Source: Xanthomonas arboricola pv. guizotiae (lineage in GTDB: Bacteria; Pseudomonadota; Gammaproteobacteria; Xanthomonadales; Xanthomonadaceae). Taken from it: a stretch of DNA of 64,000 bases. The notes beneath the pieces were generated by a model. It did not search any database. It worked only from the letters and a program-made list of their open reading frames with translations, and was not told the DNA's origin. Positions 33,136 to 42,644 of the stretch are shown piece after piece. The stretch's first letter is position 1; every line of letters starts with the position of its first letter. The translations under genes were made by a program, and so were the position numbers. The stretch lies in the NCBI RefSeq assembly GCF_002940205.1, contig NZ_MDSK01000002.1, positions 62,001-126,000 of the forward strand, written 5' to 3'.

Positions 33136-33931
33136 GCTTTTCTCCCTGTTTCTCGAATGAGTGAAGCGCTTGAACAAACGTGACGAAGTCGAGGTTTGGC
33201 AGGCGGCCTGCCTGTCCGGAGATGTGCTGCAGTGGCACCGCATCACCGTGGAGAAACAGTAGATCTCCTGCGTCTGGAAAAATTGGCTTAAACGACGGCA
33301 ATGCCGGGCTTATCGACGTGAAGCCCGATCCGCTTTAGAACGGCATGCATGTCGATGCGGCGATTTGGAACGCCGTGCGGGGAATTCATGGATAAAGCGC
33401 AACGGCGTTTGCATAAACACGCTGCACGACTCCCGTACCTTCCGTTTATCTCGGCCCGGATCCGATAGCTTGCGTTCGCTTGGTGGCGTGTGACGCGCGC
33501 CTTGTCGCAACGACAGGTTGCCGTTGCGCGGTCAGACAGGGCTTCGCGGACGCGGACGCTGACGCTGAAGTGGGAGAGGGTGCGCTGTCTACGACTGCTT
33601 GAACGGCTGTAGCGCACTGGTTTGCGTTCGCAGCGCGCCGGGCCGCGAGCTGTCCGCGACGGTGTGCGGTATCGCCTGGCGAGCGCTTATCGGCGGCGCT
33701 GCGTGCCAGGCGTGGGCGGTATGACCACACCCGTCGCTCCGGTGGAGGCCGCATGCAGAGGCATGGCGCACTTGCTGCTGGTGCACGGCGTTGCCCCACA
33801 TCCCGGCGTGAGCGATTGACACAAGACCTCAACGACGTCTGTGTCGTACCGCATCCACGCAGGCAGGATGACACGCGCACGCGCATGCGGTGCCCGACAA
33901 CGCCTACGGGTGCTGTCGGATGTACGGCGCG
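33136..33931. other. 796-bp non-coding region upstream of the R-body operon
   Basis: It holds the presumed reb promoter on the minus strand and the 3' end of hemE. GGCAGGCGGCCTGCC at 33198-33212 is a 7-bp inverted repeat about 63 bp upstream of the first RebB start and could be an operator. A second short inverted repeat (CGGGCTT/AAGCCCG) is at 33305-33327. No sigma-54 or plant-inducible-promoter box was found, and no credible gene. Confidence 0.4.
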
Positions 33932-34996
33932 TTAGCGCTTGCTCAGTGTCTGCACCGCTTCCACCAACACCCCGACATGGTCGGGATTCATGTCCGGCGA
34001 CATGCCGTGGCCGAGGTTGAAGACATGGCCTTCGCGCGAGCCGCCGTTGCCTTGCGCGTAGCTGTCCAGGGTCTTGCCGACCTCGGTGCGGATTGCCTCG
34101 GGCGAGCCGTACAGGGTGGCCGGGTCCAGGTTGCCCTGCAGGGCGACGCGGCCGCCGGCGCGCTGGGCGGCGTCGGCCAGCGCGATGGTCCAGTCCACGC
34201 CGACCGCTTCGGCGCCGCTGGCGGCCAGATCGGCCACGTAGGCGCCGTTGCCCTTGCCGAACAACACCAGCGGGGTGCGCTCGGCGCCGTCGCCGCGTTC
34301 CAGCTCGCGCGCGATGCGGGTGAGGTAGGGCAGCGAGAATTCGCGGTACATCGCCGGCGACAACACGCCGCCCCAGGTGTCGAACACCTGCAACGCCTGT
34401 GCGCCGGCCGCGCGCTGCGCGGACAGGTAGGCGATCACCGCATCGGTGACGGTGCCGAGCAGGTGATGCAGCACCTCCGGCGCGTTGAAGGCCATGGCCT
34501 TGATGCGCGCGTATTCCTTGCTGCCGCCGCCTTCGATCATGTAGCAGGCCAGCGTCCACGGGCTGCCGGAGAAGCCGATCAGCGGCACCGCGCCATCCAG
34601 CTCACGGCGGATCAGGCGCACCGCATCCATCACGTAACGCAGCTCGGTTTCCATGTCCGGCACGCCCAGCCGATGGATCGCGGCGGCATCGCGCACCGGA
34701 TGGCGGAACTTGGGGCCTTCCCCTTCGACGAAATACAGCTCCAGGCCCATCGCATCGGGAATGGTCAGGATGTCGGAGAACAGGATCGCCGCATCCAGCG
34801 GAAAGCGTTGCAGCGGCTGCAGCGTCACTTCGCAGGCGATCTCGGGATTCTTGGCCATGCCCAGGAAACTGCCGGCGCGCGCACGGGTGGCGCGGTATTC
34901 CGGCAGGTAGCGGCCGGCCTGGCGCATCAGCCACACGGGAGTGCGGTCCACGGGCTGACGGTTCAGGGCGCGCAGCAGGCGATCGTTCTTGAGCAT
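33932..34996 (-). CDS. hemE: Uroporphyrinogen decarboxylase
   Basis: 354 residues, the same length as E. coli HemE. The substrate-cleft motif [18 protein letters not shown] begins near residue 18, and [31 protein letters not shown] and [16 protein letters not shown] follow. It decarboxylates the four acetate groups of uroporphyrinogen III in haem synthesis. The ATG at 34996 gives the usual [11 protein letters not shown] start; the open frame upstream is the shadow of the WGR gene. It lies 13 bp after that gene on the same strand. Confidence 0.98.
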   Translation of the reverse strand: MLKNDRLLRALNRQPVDRTPVWLMRQAGRYLPEYRATRARAGSFLGMAKNPEIACEVTLQPLQRFPLDAAILFSDILTIPDAMGLELYFVEGEGPKFRHPVRDAAAIHRLGVPDMETELRYVMDAVRLIRRELDGAVPLIGFSGSPWTLACYMIEGGGSKEYARIKAMAFNAPEVLHHLLGTVTDAVIAYLSAQRAAGAQALQVFDTWGGVLSPAMYREFSLPYLTRIARELERGDGAERTPLVLFGKGNGAYVADLAASGAEAVGVDWTIALADAAQRAGGRVALQGNLDPATLYGSPEAIRTEVGKTLDSYAQGNGGSREGHVFNLGHGMSPDMNPDHVGVLVEAVQTLSKR

Positions 34997-35009
34997 GGGA
35001 GGTGTGTCC

Positions 35010-35261
35010 TCAGCGCGGCGCGTCGGCGCCGCCGGTGATGAGTTGGAAGCCGCGTTTGAGGTGGGTGTTGCGTGCCTTGTCGAAGGCCCGGTCCGCTTCG
35101 TCCTGCAGCAGGTATTGGTCGCGTCGCAACTGCGAGCGTCCACCGATCTCGCCGCTCTCGCGCAACAGCTCCCAGCCACCGAACAGATCCGGTTGCAGGG
35201 TCAGCTGGACGTAGCGGAGCGGCGCGTTGCCGCCAGGATCGTGTTGCAAGTGGATGCGCAT
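35010..35261 (-). CDS. WGR-domain protein
   Basis: 83 residues, essentially one WGR-type domain: [20 protein letters not shown] followed by [11 protein letters not shown] and a C-terminal [14 protein letters not shown] helix-strand. The eponymous W-G-R is relaxed to GGW...GGR. Stand-alone WGR proteins are thought to bind nucleic acid, but partners are unknown. The ATG at 35261 was chosen because it begins the domain. It is probably co-transcribed with hemE. Confidence 0.85.
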   Translation of the reverse strand: MRIHLQHDPGGNAPLRYVQLTLQPDLFGGWELLRESGEIGGRSQLRRDQYLLQDEADRAFDKARNTHLKRGFQLITGGADAPR

Positions 35262-35356
35262 GGCGCCGATTGTAGCCGGGCGCTGCTGAAGGTTGGGAGC
35301 AGTGGGCGCGCCGGGTTGCTCCGCTTGCGAAGGGAGCGTTGGCAAGCAGGGATGGC

Positions 35357-35423
35357 GTAGGAGCGCACCTGGGCGCGATGGGGATTTACCGGCAAGCCCT
35401 GTCGCGCCCGGGGCCGCTCCTAC
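35357..35423. repeat. REP-type palindromic pair
   Basis: GTAGGAGCG at 35357-35365 and CGCTCCTAC at 35415-35423 are inverted copies bracketing a GC-rich core with GGCGCGATGGGG and CGCGCCCGGGG. The GTAGGAGCG start is shared with a unit at 56573-56595. It lies between the aroB and WGR genes, downstream of the former. Confidence 0.7.
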
Positions 35424-35450
35424 GAATGTGCCGGAGACAAGTGGCGTCGC

Positions 35451-36563
35451 TCAGCCCGCCAGGATCTCCAGCACTGCCGCCTCGTCGACATCGGGGACCA
35501 CCTCGGCCTTGCCGATGCCGCGCCACAACACCAGCCGCAGGCGGCCGGCGATGTTCTTCTTGTCCAGCCGCATGCGCCCCAGCAGCGCCTGCGGCGACAG
35601 CCCGGGGGGAATGTCGGTGGGCAGGTCGAAGTCATGCAGCAGCGCGCGCAGCGCCTCGGTGTCCTGCGCAGCGCTCATGCCCAGCGCGGCCGACAGCCGC
35701 GCGGCCAGCACCATGCCCACCGCGACCGCTTCGCCATGGTTGAGGTTGTCGTTGCCGGGCGCGCCGTAGCCTTGTTCGGTCTCGATCGCATGGCCGAAGG
35801 TGTGGCCCAGGTTGAGCAGGGCACGCTCGCCCTTTTCCAGCGGGTCGCGCGCCACGATGTCGGCCTTGTGTTCGCAACTGCGCGCGATCGCCTGCGCCAG
35901 GGCATCCGCATCGCCCTCCAGCAGCGCGCGGCGTTCGGCATGCAGCCACTGGAAGAACAGCGGGTCGCGGATGGCGCCGTACTTGATCACCTCGGCCAGC
36001 CCGGCGCGCAGCTCGCGCGCGGGCAGGGTATGCAAGGTGTCGGTATCGGCGATCACCGCGCGTGGCGGATGGAACGCGCCGACCAGATTCTTGCCCTGCG
36101 GGATGTCCACCGCGGTCTTGCCGCCGACCGAGGAATCCACCATCGCCAGCAGGCTGGTGGGCAGTTGCACGCAGTCCACCCCGCGCATCCAGCAGGCCGC
36201 CGCGAACCCGGCCAGATCGCCGACCACGCCGCCGCCGAGCGCGAACACGCAGGCGTCGCGTGTGGCGCCCAGCTCGGCCAATGCGGCGATCGCGGCGCCG
36301 AAATTGTCCAGCGTCTTGGAGGCTTCGCCGGCGGCGATCACCAGCTCGCCCAGTTGCAGGTCCGGGCGCGCCTGCAGCAGCGCCTTGCGCACGCCGGCGG
36401 CGTACTGCGGGGCCACCTGCGAGTCGCTGAGCAGCAAGACGTGGCGGCCGCGCACATGGCTGGCCAGGCGCGCGCCGTCGGCCAGCAGACCGGGCGCAAT
36501 GGTGATGGTGTACGGCTGCGCGCCGTCGACATCGACGCTGCGCGAGGAACGGGGAAGTGTCAT
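35451..36563 (-). CDS. aroB: 3-dehydroquinate synthase
   Basis: 370 residues with the NAD-binding [19 protein letters not shown], the metal/active-site run [18 protein letters not shown] with [11 protein letters not shown], and the zinc-ligand histidines in [12 protein letters not shown] and [11 protein letters not shown]. It is the second step of the shikimate pathway. The ATG at 36563 overlaps the aroK stop (ATGA), so aroK and aroB are translated together. Confidence 0.98.
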   Translation of the reverse strand: MTLPRSSRSVDVDGAQPYTITIAPGLLADGARLASHVRGRHVLLLSDSQVAPQYAAGVRKALLQARPDLQLGELVIAAGEASKTLDNFGAAIAALAELGATRDACVFALGGGVVGDLAGFAAACWMRGVDCVQLPTSLLAMVDSSVGGKTAVDIPQGKNLVGAFHPPRAVIADTDTLHTLPARELRAGLAEVIKYGAIRDPLFFQWLHAERRALLEGDADALAQAIARSCEHKADIVARDPLEKGERALLNLGHTFGHAIETEQGYGAPGNDNLNHGEAVAVGMVLAARLSAALGMSAAQDTEALRALLHDFDLPTDIPPGLSPQALLGRMRLDKKNIAGRLRLVLWRGIGKAEVVPDVDEAAVLEILAG

Positions 36564-37102
36564 GCGGGGGGACTCGACATGCGCCATTGCGCGGCCAGGC
36601 GCAGCACCAGCTGCGCGGTGGCCTCGGCGGGGGAGAAGTGATCGGTTTCCAGGCTGAGGTCGGCGACCTCCTGGTACAGCGGGGTGCGCTGCGCGGCCAT
36701 CGCATGCAATACCTGCTCGCGGTCGGCGCGTTGCAACAGCGGCCGGTTGCGGTCGCGCGCCAGCCGGGTGAGCTGGGCCGGCACGCTGACATGCAGGTAC
36801 ACCACGAAGCCGCGCGCGCGGATGCGCTGGCGGTTGAGCGGATCCAGCACCGCACCACCGCCGGTGGAAATCAGCTTGTTGTTCTGCTCCAGCAGCGTCT
36901 GCAGGGTATGGACCTCGTGCTGGCGGAACCGCGCTTCGCCGTGCTGTTCGAAAATGGCCGGGATGCTGCTGCCGACCTGCTCGACGATGGCCTGATCCAC
37001 GTCGACGAACTCCAGCCCGAAGCGCTCGGCCAGACGGCGGCCGATGCAGCTTTTTCCGGCGCCCATCGGGCCGACCATCACGAGATTGGGAGCGGGGTTC
37101 AT
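36560..37102 (-). CDS. aroK: Shikimate kinase
   Basis: 180 residues. The Walker A motif is [16 protein letters not shown] (from residue 11). The shikimate-binding Asp is in [10 protein letters not shown], and the GGGAV loop lies at STGGGAVL. The LID arginine is in RNRPLLQ. It phosphorylates shikimate at C3. The start at 37102 is the family start; the longer frame is not conserved. It is divergent from pdxH across a 346-bp gap (37103-37448) in which I see no named element. Confidence 0.97.
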   Translation of the reverse strand: MNPAPNLVMVGPMGAGKSCIGRRLAERFGLEFVDVDQAIVEQVGSSIPAIFEQHGEARFRQHEVHTLQTLLEQNNKLISTGGGAVLDPLNRQRIRARGFVVYLHVSVPAQLTRLARDRNRPLLQRADREQVLHAMAAQRTPLYQEVADLSLETDHFSPAEATAQLVLRLAAQWRMSSPPA

Positions 37103-37448
37103 GCGCAGCGATCGTAGCATCCGGGCCGGCGCACCGGGCCAATCGGCGTGGACTGACACCATTCCGGCGCGGCGACCGTCGGCTGCGCGCAGCAGCATCG
37201 ACACCCACGCTGCGCGGACAACGGCTGGGGCGACCACTGAAGATGGAGTGTCTGCACGCAACCGGTGGCGTGTGCCTGGCAGCCCGGCGGCAGTGACGCG
37301 AAGATGCCCAACAGCACGCGCGCGCCTTAGGTTCCAGGCATCAGCCGCAGGTCCTGGCAGCGGGCGCGGGTCTGTCGACCGCTGCGCATAGGCGAAGCTG
37401 GCGCGATGCGCCCACAATAGGCGTCCATCGTGCCGCCCTCACACCGCC

Positions 37449-38048
37449 ATGACCGATCTGTACGCAGAAGCCCTTGCCACCTTTACCGCGCTGTACGCCG
37501 AGGCGCAGGCCGGCGCCGAGCTCGAAGCCAGCGCAATGACCGTGGCCACCGCCAACGTGGATGGCCGGCCGAGCGCGCGCACCGTGCTGCTCAAGGCCTT
37601 CGATGCGCGCGGGTTCGTGTTCTACACCCACCTGGACAGCGCGAAGGGCCGCGACCTGCAGACCCATCCGCAGGCCGCCCTGCTGTTCCTGTGGCGCAGC
37701 CTGCGCGAGGCCGGCATCCAGGTGCGCATCGAGGGCAGCGTGCAACTGGTCGGCGCGGAGGAAGCCGATGCCTACTTCGCCTCGCGCCCGCGCATGAGCC
37801 AGATCGGTGCCTGGGCCTCGCTGCAGTCGCAGACGCTGGGCTCGCGCGAGGAGTTCGACGCGGCCATCGCCAAGGTCGAAGCCACCTTCGAAGGCCGTGC
37901 GGTGCCGCGCCCGGATGGCTGGGGCGGGTTCCGGGTGGTGCCGCAGGCGTTCGAGTTCTGGTACGGCGCCAAGTTCCGCCTGCACGAGCGCTGGCGTTAC
38001 GAGGCCGATGCGGCCAGCCGCTGGAGCAAGCGGATGCTGTATCCGTGA
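37449..38048 (+). CDS. pdxH: Pyridoxamine/pyridoxine 5'-phosphate oxidase
   Basis: 199 residues. FMN-binding and substrate residues are in [20 protein letters not shown] and [11 protein letters not shown]; the family C-terminal signature appears as [17 protein letters not shown]. The usual PdxH signature is E-F-W-Q; here the fourth residue is Tyr. It is a little shorter at the N-terminus than E. coli PdxH (218). It makes pyridoxal 5'-phosphate, needed by MetB and others. Its TGA overlaps the next GTG. Confidence 0.95.
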   Translation: MTDLYAEALATFTALYAEAQAGAELEASAMTVATANVDGRPSARTVLLKAFDARGFVFYTHLDSAKGRDLQTHPQAALLFLWRSLREAGIQVRIEGSVQLVGAEEADAYFASRPRMSQIGAWASLQSQTLGSREEFDAAIAKVEATFEGRAVPRPDGWGGFRVVPQAFEFWYGAKFRLHERWRYEADAASRWSKRMLYP

Positions 38049-38500
38049 GCGCGCAGGCCGGCTGGCGGGTGCGCGCGGCGGTGGGCGCCGATGCGCAGGC
38101 CTTGCTGGCCCTGCGCCTGGCCTTGTGGCCCGATGCCGACGACAGCGTCGCCGAGCTGCAGGCCGCGTTGGCGCTGGCAGACGCCAGCCACCTGCTGGTG
38201 GTGGACGACGCGGAGGCGGCGCTGGGCTTTGCCGAGGTGTCGGTGCGCCACGACTACGTCAATGGCACCGAGAGCACGCCGGTGGGCTTTCTGGAAGGCT
38301 GGTATGTGAGTCCGGCCTGGCGCGGCCGCGGGCTCGGTCGCGCGCTGGTGGCCGCGGCAGTGGAGTGGACGCGAGCGCAGGGCTGCGCGGAGCTGGCCTC
38401 CGATGCGCGGCTGGACGACGGCGGCGCCCAGGCGGCGCATGCGGCATGCGGCTTCGAGCCAACTGAACGGGTGGTCTACTACCGCCTGCAGCTGGCCTGA
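38045..38500 (+). CDS. GNAT acetyltransferase resembling aminoglycoside 6'-N-acetyltransferases
   Basis: 151 residues from the GTG at 38045 (GTGA overlap with pdxH). It has the AAC(6')-I layout: [11 protein letters not shown] near the start, then [20 protein letters not shown], the acetyl-CoA loop [13 protein letters not shown], and [10 protein letters not shown]...[12 protein letters not shown] at the end. These same blocks occur in chromosomal AAC(6') enzymes such as that of Stenotrophomonas. Whether it acts on aminoglycosides or on a native amine is not decided by sequence. Confidence 0.85.
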   Translation: MSAQAGWRVRAAVGADAQALLALRLALWPDADDSVAELQAALALADASHLLVVDDAEAALGFAEVSVRHDYVNGTESTPVGFLEGWYVSPAWRGRGLGRALVAAAVEWTRAQGCAELASDARLDDGGAQAAHAACGFEPTERVVYYRLQLA

Positions 38501-38631
38501 CCGGCTGACTTCCGGCCTTTCTGCCGGTCGCGGACAGTCTGTAGTATGTCCGCCCATTGCACCGCTGCTGCTGCATCACCGCAGCGGCATCTGCATCACC
38601 ACCGCTGCATGACCAAAGGACAGGACATCGT

Positions 38632-39048
38632 ATGACGCAGTACACCACTGTCGAATTGCACGGCCTGCTGGCCGAGCGCTACCGCGACCAGCCGATCGAG
38701 GTCGAACTGATCGACGGGCTGGAGCCGGCCATCAACCTAACCCTGGCCGAGCATGGCGACATGCAGATCCAGGTCGCCGCCTCCGGCTCGCAGGTGTTCG
38801 TGTCCACGCTGCTGGCCAATGCCGACCAGGTCAGCGACCGCGCGGCGTTCAACGACGCCTGCCTGCGGCTCAACCCGCTCAATCCCTTGTCCAACCTGGG
38901 CCTGGTGCAGGTCGACGGCAAGGACAGCTATGTGGTCTTCGGCGAACTGTCGGCGTCGTCCACGCTCGACCAGATCGACCAGGAAATCCAGACCCTGGCG
39001 GCCAATACGCTGGATGCCGCCGAATCTCTCAAGCCGTTCTTTTCCTAA
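38632..39048 (+). CDS. DUF2170 (YjfI-like) protein
   Basis: 138 residues, soluble and acidic: ELHGLLAERYRDQPIEVELI, then DGLEPAINLTLAEHGDMQIQ, and a region DACLRLNPLNPLSNLG typical of DUF2170. E. coli yjfI heads a cluster in which the next gene is a PspA homologue, exactly as here. The start at 38632 begins MTQYTTVEL; upstream codons are low-complexity. First gene of a six-to-seven-gene plus-strand unit; 12 bp to the PspA gene. Confidence 0.85.
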   Translation: MTQYTTVELHGLLAERYRDQPIEVELIDGLEPAINLTLAEHGDMQIQVAASGSQVFVSTLLANADQVSDRAAFNDACLRLNPLNPLSNLGLVQVDGKDSYVVFGELSASSTLDQIDQEIQTLAANTLDAAESLKPFFS

Positions 39049-39060
39049 AGGCGTGTTGTC

Positions 39061-39831
39061 ATGAGTATCTTTTCAAAGCTGATCACGCTGCTGCGTGGCA
39101 CTGCACACGAAACCGGCCAGAAGGCGGTCGACGCCAACGCGCTGCGCATCCTGGACCAGGAAATGCGCGATGCCGGCGCCCAGCTCACGCGCTCGCGCGA
39201 GGAGCTGACCAAGCTGATGGCGCAGAGCAAGCTCGCCCAGCAGAAGATCGACGCGCGTGCCGGCAAGATGGCCGAATACACGCGCTATATCGAAGGTGCG
39301 CTGGCCAAGAACGACGAGGCACTGGCGCACGACGTGGCGGTCAAGCTGGCGGCACTGGAAAGCGAGGACGCCGGCGACAAGGCCTCCAAGAGCTCGCTGG
39401 ACCAGTCGGTGGTGACGCTCAAGGCCACCATCCAGAAGACCGAGAACCAGCTGCGCGGCATGCGCCAGCAGATCGACACCGTCAAGGCCACCGATGCGGT
39501 GCAGAAGGCGCAGGCGGCGATTGCCGCGCGCCATTCCGGTGCCAGCAGCAAGATGGGTTCGGCACTGGAATCGCTGGAGCGGATCAAGGCGCGTCAGGCC
39601 GAAACTTCGGCGCGTATCGAATCGGCCGAAGAGCTGGAGGCGTCCAGCGGCGACGGCGATCTGAACCGGCGTCTGGCCGCGGCCGGCCTGATGGAAGGCG
39701 AGTCCAACGCCGCCGCAGTGCTGGCTCGCTTCAAGAAGCCGGCCCAGCTCGGCCACGACGCCGCCGGCGGCAGCGCGCCGCTGATCGGCCAGGTACGCGA
39801 CGTGCAGCAGGTTCCGCGCAGCGACAGCTGA
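39061..39831 (+). CDS. PspA/IM30-family protein (YjfJ-like)
   Basis: 256 residues, almost entirely coiled-coil (residues about 25-200), with the IM30 beginning MSIFSKLITLLRGTAHETGQ and a long helical hairpin. PspA proteins polymerise on the inner membrane under envelope stress. A C-terminal extension after about residue 215 carries ESNAAAVLARFKKPAQLG and is probably flexible. It follows the DUF2170 gene by 12 bp. Confidence 0.92.
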   Translation: MSIFSKLITLLRGTAHETGQKAVDANALRILDQEMRDAGAQLTRSREELTKLMAQSKLAQQKIDARAGKMAEYTRYIEGALAKNDEALAHDVAVKLAALESEDAGDKASKSSLDQSVVTLKATIQKTENQLRGMRQQIDTVKATDAVQKAQAAIAARHSGASSKMGSALESLERIKARQAETSARIESAEELEASSGDGDLNRRLAAAGLMEGESNAAAVLARFKKPAQLGHDAAGGSAPLIGQVRDVQQVPRSDS

Positions 39832-39856
39832 TCCGCCGCACGGCACAGGACGCGCC

Positions 39857-40939
39857 ATGATCATCGTCGGAAAGCTGTTGCGGATAATGCGGCGCCACGT
39901 GCGCCGCGTCAGCTGGGGCATGGTGGCGCTGGCACTGCTGGCGCACATGGGCCTGAGCTGGGTGTTGCTGCTGCTGGCCGGCGAGCACAAGCTCGTCGGC
40001 CTGGACGCGTTTCCGTACTACTACATGACCACCGCCACCACCATCGGCTACGGCGACCTGTCGCCGGGCTCGGTGGCCGGGCGCTACATCGCCGCGTTCG
40101 TGCTGATGCCGGGGGCGGTGGCGTTGTTCGCCACGGTGCTGGCCAAGACCAGCGGCGTGCTCATCACTTTCTGGAGGCGCCACCACATGGGCAAGATGGC
40201 TTACGCCGACCTGCGCGGGCACACCATCCTGATCGGCTGGCAGGGCGCAGCGTCCACACGCTTGCTGGAACTGTTGCTGTCCGACACCGCCACCGACGAC
40301 GAAGGCGTGGTGCTGATCGCCGAGGGCGTGGCGGAAAACCCGATGCCCGACCACATGCGCTTCATCGCCGCCGAGTCGTACACGCATACCGAGGTGTACC
40401 TGCGTGCCGGCATCGCCGGTGCGGCGCGGGTGATTGTCAACCCGCCCTCGGACGACCAGACCCTGGCGGCAGTGTTCGCGCTGATGGCACATGCGCCGGC
40501 CGCGCACATCGTGGCGCACTTCGACTCGGGCAGCGCCGCGCGGCTGGTCAATTGCCATTATCCGGCGATCGAGTGCACCCGCCCGATGACCGCCGAGATC
40601 CTGGCCCGTGCGGCGCAGGACCCGGGCAGTGCGGCGATCACCGCCGAACTGCTGTCGGTGGACGATGGCCCGACCCAGTTCAGCCTGGCCGTGCCCGCGA
40701 ATGTCCAACCACTGGATTACCGCCGGCTTGCAGCCGATTTCAGCCAGCGCGGTGCGTTATTGCTGGGCCTGCGTGCGCCCGACGGCGCATTGCGCTTGAA
40801 CCCGCCAGCACGCACCGCTGTCGCCGCCGGTGCCATGCTGTATTACCTGGCCGAGCAGCGCGTGCCGGCGCACGCCATCGCGTGGCAGGCGCTGCGCAGC
40901 GAGGCGGCCCCCATTTCCCCATCGCCACAAGGTCTCTGA
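39857..40939 (+). CDS. Two-helix K+ channel with RCK/TrkA-N domain
   Basis: 360 residues. Two membrane helices flank a pore loop with the selectivity filter TIGYGD (residues 62-67). Then a cytoplasmic Rossmann domain opens HTILIGWQGAASTRLLELLL. This is the MthK/Kch-type plan for potassium channels gated by ligands of the RCK domain. Its place inside the yjf-type cluster, 25 bp after pspA, links potassium flow to the envelope-stress role of the cluster. Confidence 0.9.
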   Translation: MIIVGKLLRIMRRHVRRVSWGMVALALLAHMGLSWVLLLLAGEHKLVGLDAFPYYYMTTATTIGYGDLSPGSVAGRYIAAFVLMPGAVALFATVLAKTSGVLITFWRRHHMGKMAYADLRGHTILIGWQGAASTRLLELLLSDTATDDEGVVLIAEGVAENPMPDHMRFIAAESYTHTEVYLRAGIAGAARVIVNPPSDDQTLAAVFALMAHAPAAHIVAHFDSGSAARLVNCHYPAIECTRPMTAEILARAAQDPGSAAITAELLSVDDGPTQFSLAVPANVQPLDYRRLAADFSQRGALLLGLRAPDGALRLNPPARTAVAAGAMLYYLAEQRVPAHAIAWQALRSEAAPISPSPQGL

Positions 40940-40941
40940 CG

Positions 40942-41613
40942 ATGAGTTTTTTCAGCAAGTTGTTCGGTCAACCACAGCCGCCGCCGTTGCCCACTTCCGG
41001 CACTGGCGCCATCGGTCACGCGCTGCCGCTGGGCTTGCGCGTGGGTGGGCAGCTGGAGATCGACACCACGTTGTACCGCATGGCGCCGGAGGCCATGACC
41101 GCCGAGTTGCCGGGCGGGCATCAGGGCACTCCGTGCTACGGCCACGTCAATCTGGGCGATGGCTATGCGCTGCATCGGTTCTATCTGGACGACGATGCGT
41201 TTTTGCAGGTCACCACCGTGGGCGGCGATCTGGAAGCGATGAAGGCGTTCGTGTATTGCGAAACGGTGAATCCGCCCAGCAAGCAGGCGTTTCAGGAGTT
41301 CGTGATGCAGCATCCGCATCTGGGTGCGGCGCAGATCGAGTACGCCGGCAAGCAATGGCAGCGCGCCACGCAATCCACCGACGATGCCGCGCGGATTCCG
41401 CCGATCGCCTACGACGAAGTGTTGTACCGCTACCAGCCGCCGCGCCGCGATGGCGATCTGACCCACTACGCCATGCTCTACAGCCGCGATGTGCCGGAGC
41501 TGCAGCGCGAAGAATTCCTGCTGGTCACCGGCGAGGATTCCGGCCCGAACGAATTCTGCGTCACCTATGCGGTCGGGATCGATGTCACCGTCGCCGATCT
41601 GGATATCACCTGA
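40942..41613 (+). CDS. DUF2491 (YjfK-like) protein
   Basis: 223 residues starting MSFFSKLFGQPQPPPLP. Central blocks LGLRVGGQLEIDTTLYRM, RFYLDDDAFLQVTT and the C-terminal GPNEFCVTYAVGIDVTVADL match the DUF2491 style. It is soluble with no known activity. It begins two bp after the channel stop, so it is translationally linked. Orthologous gene order (yjfI-J-K-L-M) supports the assignment. Confidence 0.85.
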   Translation: MSFFSKLFGQPQPPPLPTSGTGAIGHALPLGLRVGGQLEIDTTLYRMAPEAMTAELPGGHQGTPCYGHVNLGDGYALHRFYLDDDAFLQVTTVGGDLEAMKAFVYCETVNPPSKQAFQEFVMQHPHLGAAQIEYAGKQWQRATQSTDDAARIPPIAYDEVLYRYQPPRRDGDLTHYAMLYSRDVPELQREEFLLVTGEDSGPNEFCVTYAVGIDVTVADLDIT

Positions 41614-41650
41614 GCATGCGCGCTCGCCTTCCACTTACCTTGGTCCTGTC

Positions 41651-42055
41651 ATGAACCCGATCAGTCTGCAGAGTTTTCTCGCGTTTCTTTCCTACTTCGG
41701 CACCGGCCTGGGCGTGTTGATCGTGGCGGTGGTGCTGGTGACCCTGGTCACCCCGCACAAGGATTTCACCCTGCTGCGGCAGGGCAACGTGGCTGCGGCC
41801 ACCGCCTTGGCCGGCAACCTGATCGGTGTGGCATTGCCGCTGCATTCGGCCATCACCCATTCGGTGAGCCTGGTCGATGCGCTGATCTGGGGCGCGGTCG
41901 CCTGCGGCATCCAGGTCGTGGCGTATCTGCTGGCCAACCTGGTGGCCGGGCGCATCTCGCGGCAGATCACCGACAACGTCACCGCCGCCGGCATCTTTTC
42001 GGCCGGCGTGTCGACCGCGGTCGGGCTGATCAATGCCGCGGCGATCACGCCGTAA
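41651..42055 (+). CDS. DUF350 (YjfL-like) membrane protein
   Basis: 134 residues with four membrane helices: FLSYFGTGLGVLIVAVVLVT, AATALAGNLIGVALPLHSAI, ALIWGAVACGIQVVAYLLAN and AAGIFSAGVSTAVGLINAAA. The repeated small-residue helices are typical of DUF350. The ATG at 41651 begins MNPISLQSF; the frame is open upstream only as overlap with the previous gene. Function unknown, likely partner of the PspA and DUF1190 proteins. Confidence 0.88.
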   Translation: MNPISLQSFLAFLSYFGTGLGVLIVAVVLVTLVTPHKDFTLLRQGNVAAATALAGNLIGVALPLHSAITHSVSLVDALIWGAVACGIQVVAYLLANLVAGRISRQITDNVTAAGIFSAGVSTAVGLINAAAITP

Positions 42056-42067
42056 CGGAGCGCAGGC

Positions 42068-42643
42068 ATGAAGCGATCACGCAATCTCAAGCTCACCCTG
42101 ATGGCCGCGCTGCCGGCCGCCCTGGTCACCGGCTGCGGCTCGGAGCCGGAAACCGGTGTGGTGCTGCAGTCGGCCTCGGACTGCTACCAGATCAAGCAGG
42201 AACAGAGCGACATCCAGCAATGCCTCAAGGCCTACGACGAGGCGGTGACCAAGCATCAGCAGGCGGCGCCGCGCTTCAATACGCGCTACGAATGCGACGA
42301 GCAGTTCGGCAGTTGCACGGCGGTGCAGACGGCGCAGGGCCAGCAGAGCTGGATCCCGCCGATGGGCGGGTTCCTGCTGGGCTATGCGTTGGGCAACATG
42401 ACCGGTGGCGGCGGCTACCGCTATGGCGGCTCGATTCCGCTGTACCGCGATTACCGCAGCGGCGGGTACTACAAGCCCAACGGCGATCTGGCCAGCAACC
42501 GCGTCGGCACCGTCCGCGGGCGCAGCGGCGCCATCGACATGCCGTCGCGGGCGATCACCGTGTCGCGCTCGGGTTTCGGCTCCAGTGCGGCGGCGCGCAG
42601 TTCGTTCGGTAGCGGCGGGCGCAACTCCGGATACGGCGGCTGA
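42068..42643 (+). CDS. DUF1190 (YjfM/YgiB-like) lipoprotein
   Basis: 191 residues. An N-terminal KRSRNLKLTLMAALPAALVT followed by GCGSEP gives a lipobox-like Cys, so it is probably lipid-anchored. The central Cys-containing part (QSASDCYQIKQE, YECDEQFGSC) and a Gly/Ser/Arg-rich C-terminus (RSSFGSGGRNSGYGG) are as in YgiB/DUF1190 proteins. It lies 12 bp after the DUF350 gene and one bp before the ATP-grasp gene. Confidence 0.87.
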   Translation: MKRSRNLKLTLMAALPAALVTGCGSEPETGVVLQSASDCYQIKQEQSDIQQCLKAYDEAVTKHQQAAPRFNTRYECDEQFGSCTAVQTAQGQQSWIPPMGGFLLGYALGNMTGGGGYRYGGSIPLYRDYRSGGYYKPNGDLASNRVGTVRGRSGAIDMPSRAITVSRSGFGSSAAARSSFGSGGRNSGYGG

Positions 42644-42644
42644 C

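Noticed and set aside
33163-33261. Plus-strand GTG frame of 32 codons upstream of the reb operon ending HRITVEKQ
   Set aside because: Too short, weak start, and it overlaps the likely reb promoter. No family recognised.
33589-33822. 77-codon minus-strand frame upstream of the reb operon
   Set aside because: His/Ala/Arg-rich without conserved features; reads as random GC-rich frame.
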